Assembly: GCA_018812355.1 (NCBI GenBank)
Contig: JAHJDQ010000164.1
Coordinates: 1 to 5,939 of the forward strand
Source of the DNA: Nanobdellota archaeon
GTDB lineage: Archaea > Nanobdellota > Nanobdellia > Woesearchaeales > GW2011-AR9
DNA: 5,939 nucleotides
Reading direction: 5' to 3'
The notes beneath the pieces are model-generated. The model made no database searches, was not told where the DNA came from, and saw only the letters and a list, made by a program, of their open reading frames with translations. This document shows positions 5,929 through 5,939 of the stretch, in pieces; the first letter of the stretch is position 1, and each line of letters opens with the position of its first letter. Position numbers and translations under genes: made by a program.

Positions 5929-5939
5929 TTTCTCACCAA
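5929..5939 (-). other. Probable 3' end of a further leader copy at the window edge
   Basis: Positions 5926-5939 match 4266-4279 at 13 of 14 bases. That is the junction between leader copy 2 and the DUF1016 start. Read in the leader frame, the bases give Trp then TGA, so a leader here would end right after AGSAW. Only 11 bases outside the start codon are visible, so this is tentative. Confidence 0.4.
5932..5937 (-). promoter_or_regulatory. Ribosome binding site GGTGAG of the truncated DUF1016
   Basis: GGTGAG lies three bases before the ATG at 5928, in the same position as GGTGGG before the intact copy. This supports the homologous start choice in both genes. Confidence 0.55.

Noticed and set aside
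1..5939. CRISPR array, tRNA, insertion-sequence transposase or integrase
   Set aside because: No regularly spaced short repeats, cloverleaf-like sequence, transposase motifs or terminal inverted repeats were found. The repeats present are two-copy coding duplications.

Overview
The window reads as one tightly packed block of minus-strand genes from an AT-rich prokaryote. I infer an archaeon, probably of the DPANN type (Woesearchaeota or Pacearchaeota-like). The reasons are GGTGA-type ribosome binding sites, a TATA-like box, HEPN/nucleotidyltransferase and DUF1016 cassettes, and a very large acidic secreted protein with an N-terminal signal peptide. No rRNA or taxonomic marker is present, so a candidate-phyla bacterium cannot be excluded.

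Layout in transcription order (right to left): (1) the right edge, 5929-5939, matches the 3' end of a short secretion-leader gene; (2) 5548-5928 is a DUF1016 (YhcG-type) gene cut off after its N-terminal domain; (3) 5027-5545 is a HEPN-domain protein; (4) 4455-5030 is a winged-helix plus nucleotidyltransferase (MNT) protein, overlapping the HEPN gene by ATGA; (5) 4261-4458 is a 65-residue signal-peptide protein; (6) 3252-4268 is a full-length DUF1016 PDDEXK nuclease; (7) 1-3242 is a long open frame of at least 1,080 codons, running off the left edge, for a large acidic secreted protein. Junctions between genes are overlaps or gaps of 2-9 bases, so there is no gene-free stretch longer than 300 bases.

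The most unusual feature is modular repetition. The small protein (5) is a near copy of the first 60 residues of the giant protein (7): signal peptide, Cys-x8-Cys, then LLFGD-x-S-x-RAVAGSAW. Its similarity stops exactly where the DUF1016 start codon begins. The same leader-end sequence sits before the truncated DUF1016 at the right edge. This suggests that leader + DUF1016 is a repeating unit in front of a surface-protein gene, and that a HEPN-MNT module has replaced the 3' part of the upstream DUF1016 copy. Both DUF1016 copies also carry a perfect hairpin at the same codons, with two base pairs exchanged in a compensatory way.

By family knowledge, HEPN-MNT pairs are toxin-antitoxin or defence modules and DUF1016 proteins are PDDEXK nucleases linked to defence. 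Their linkage to a leader of a secreted protein is inference from this sequence only.
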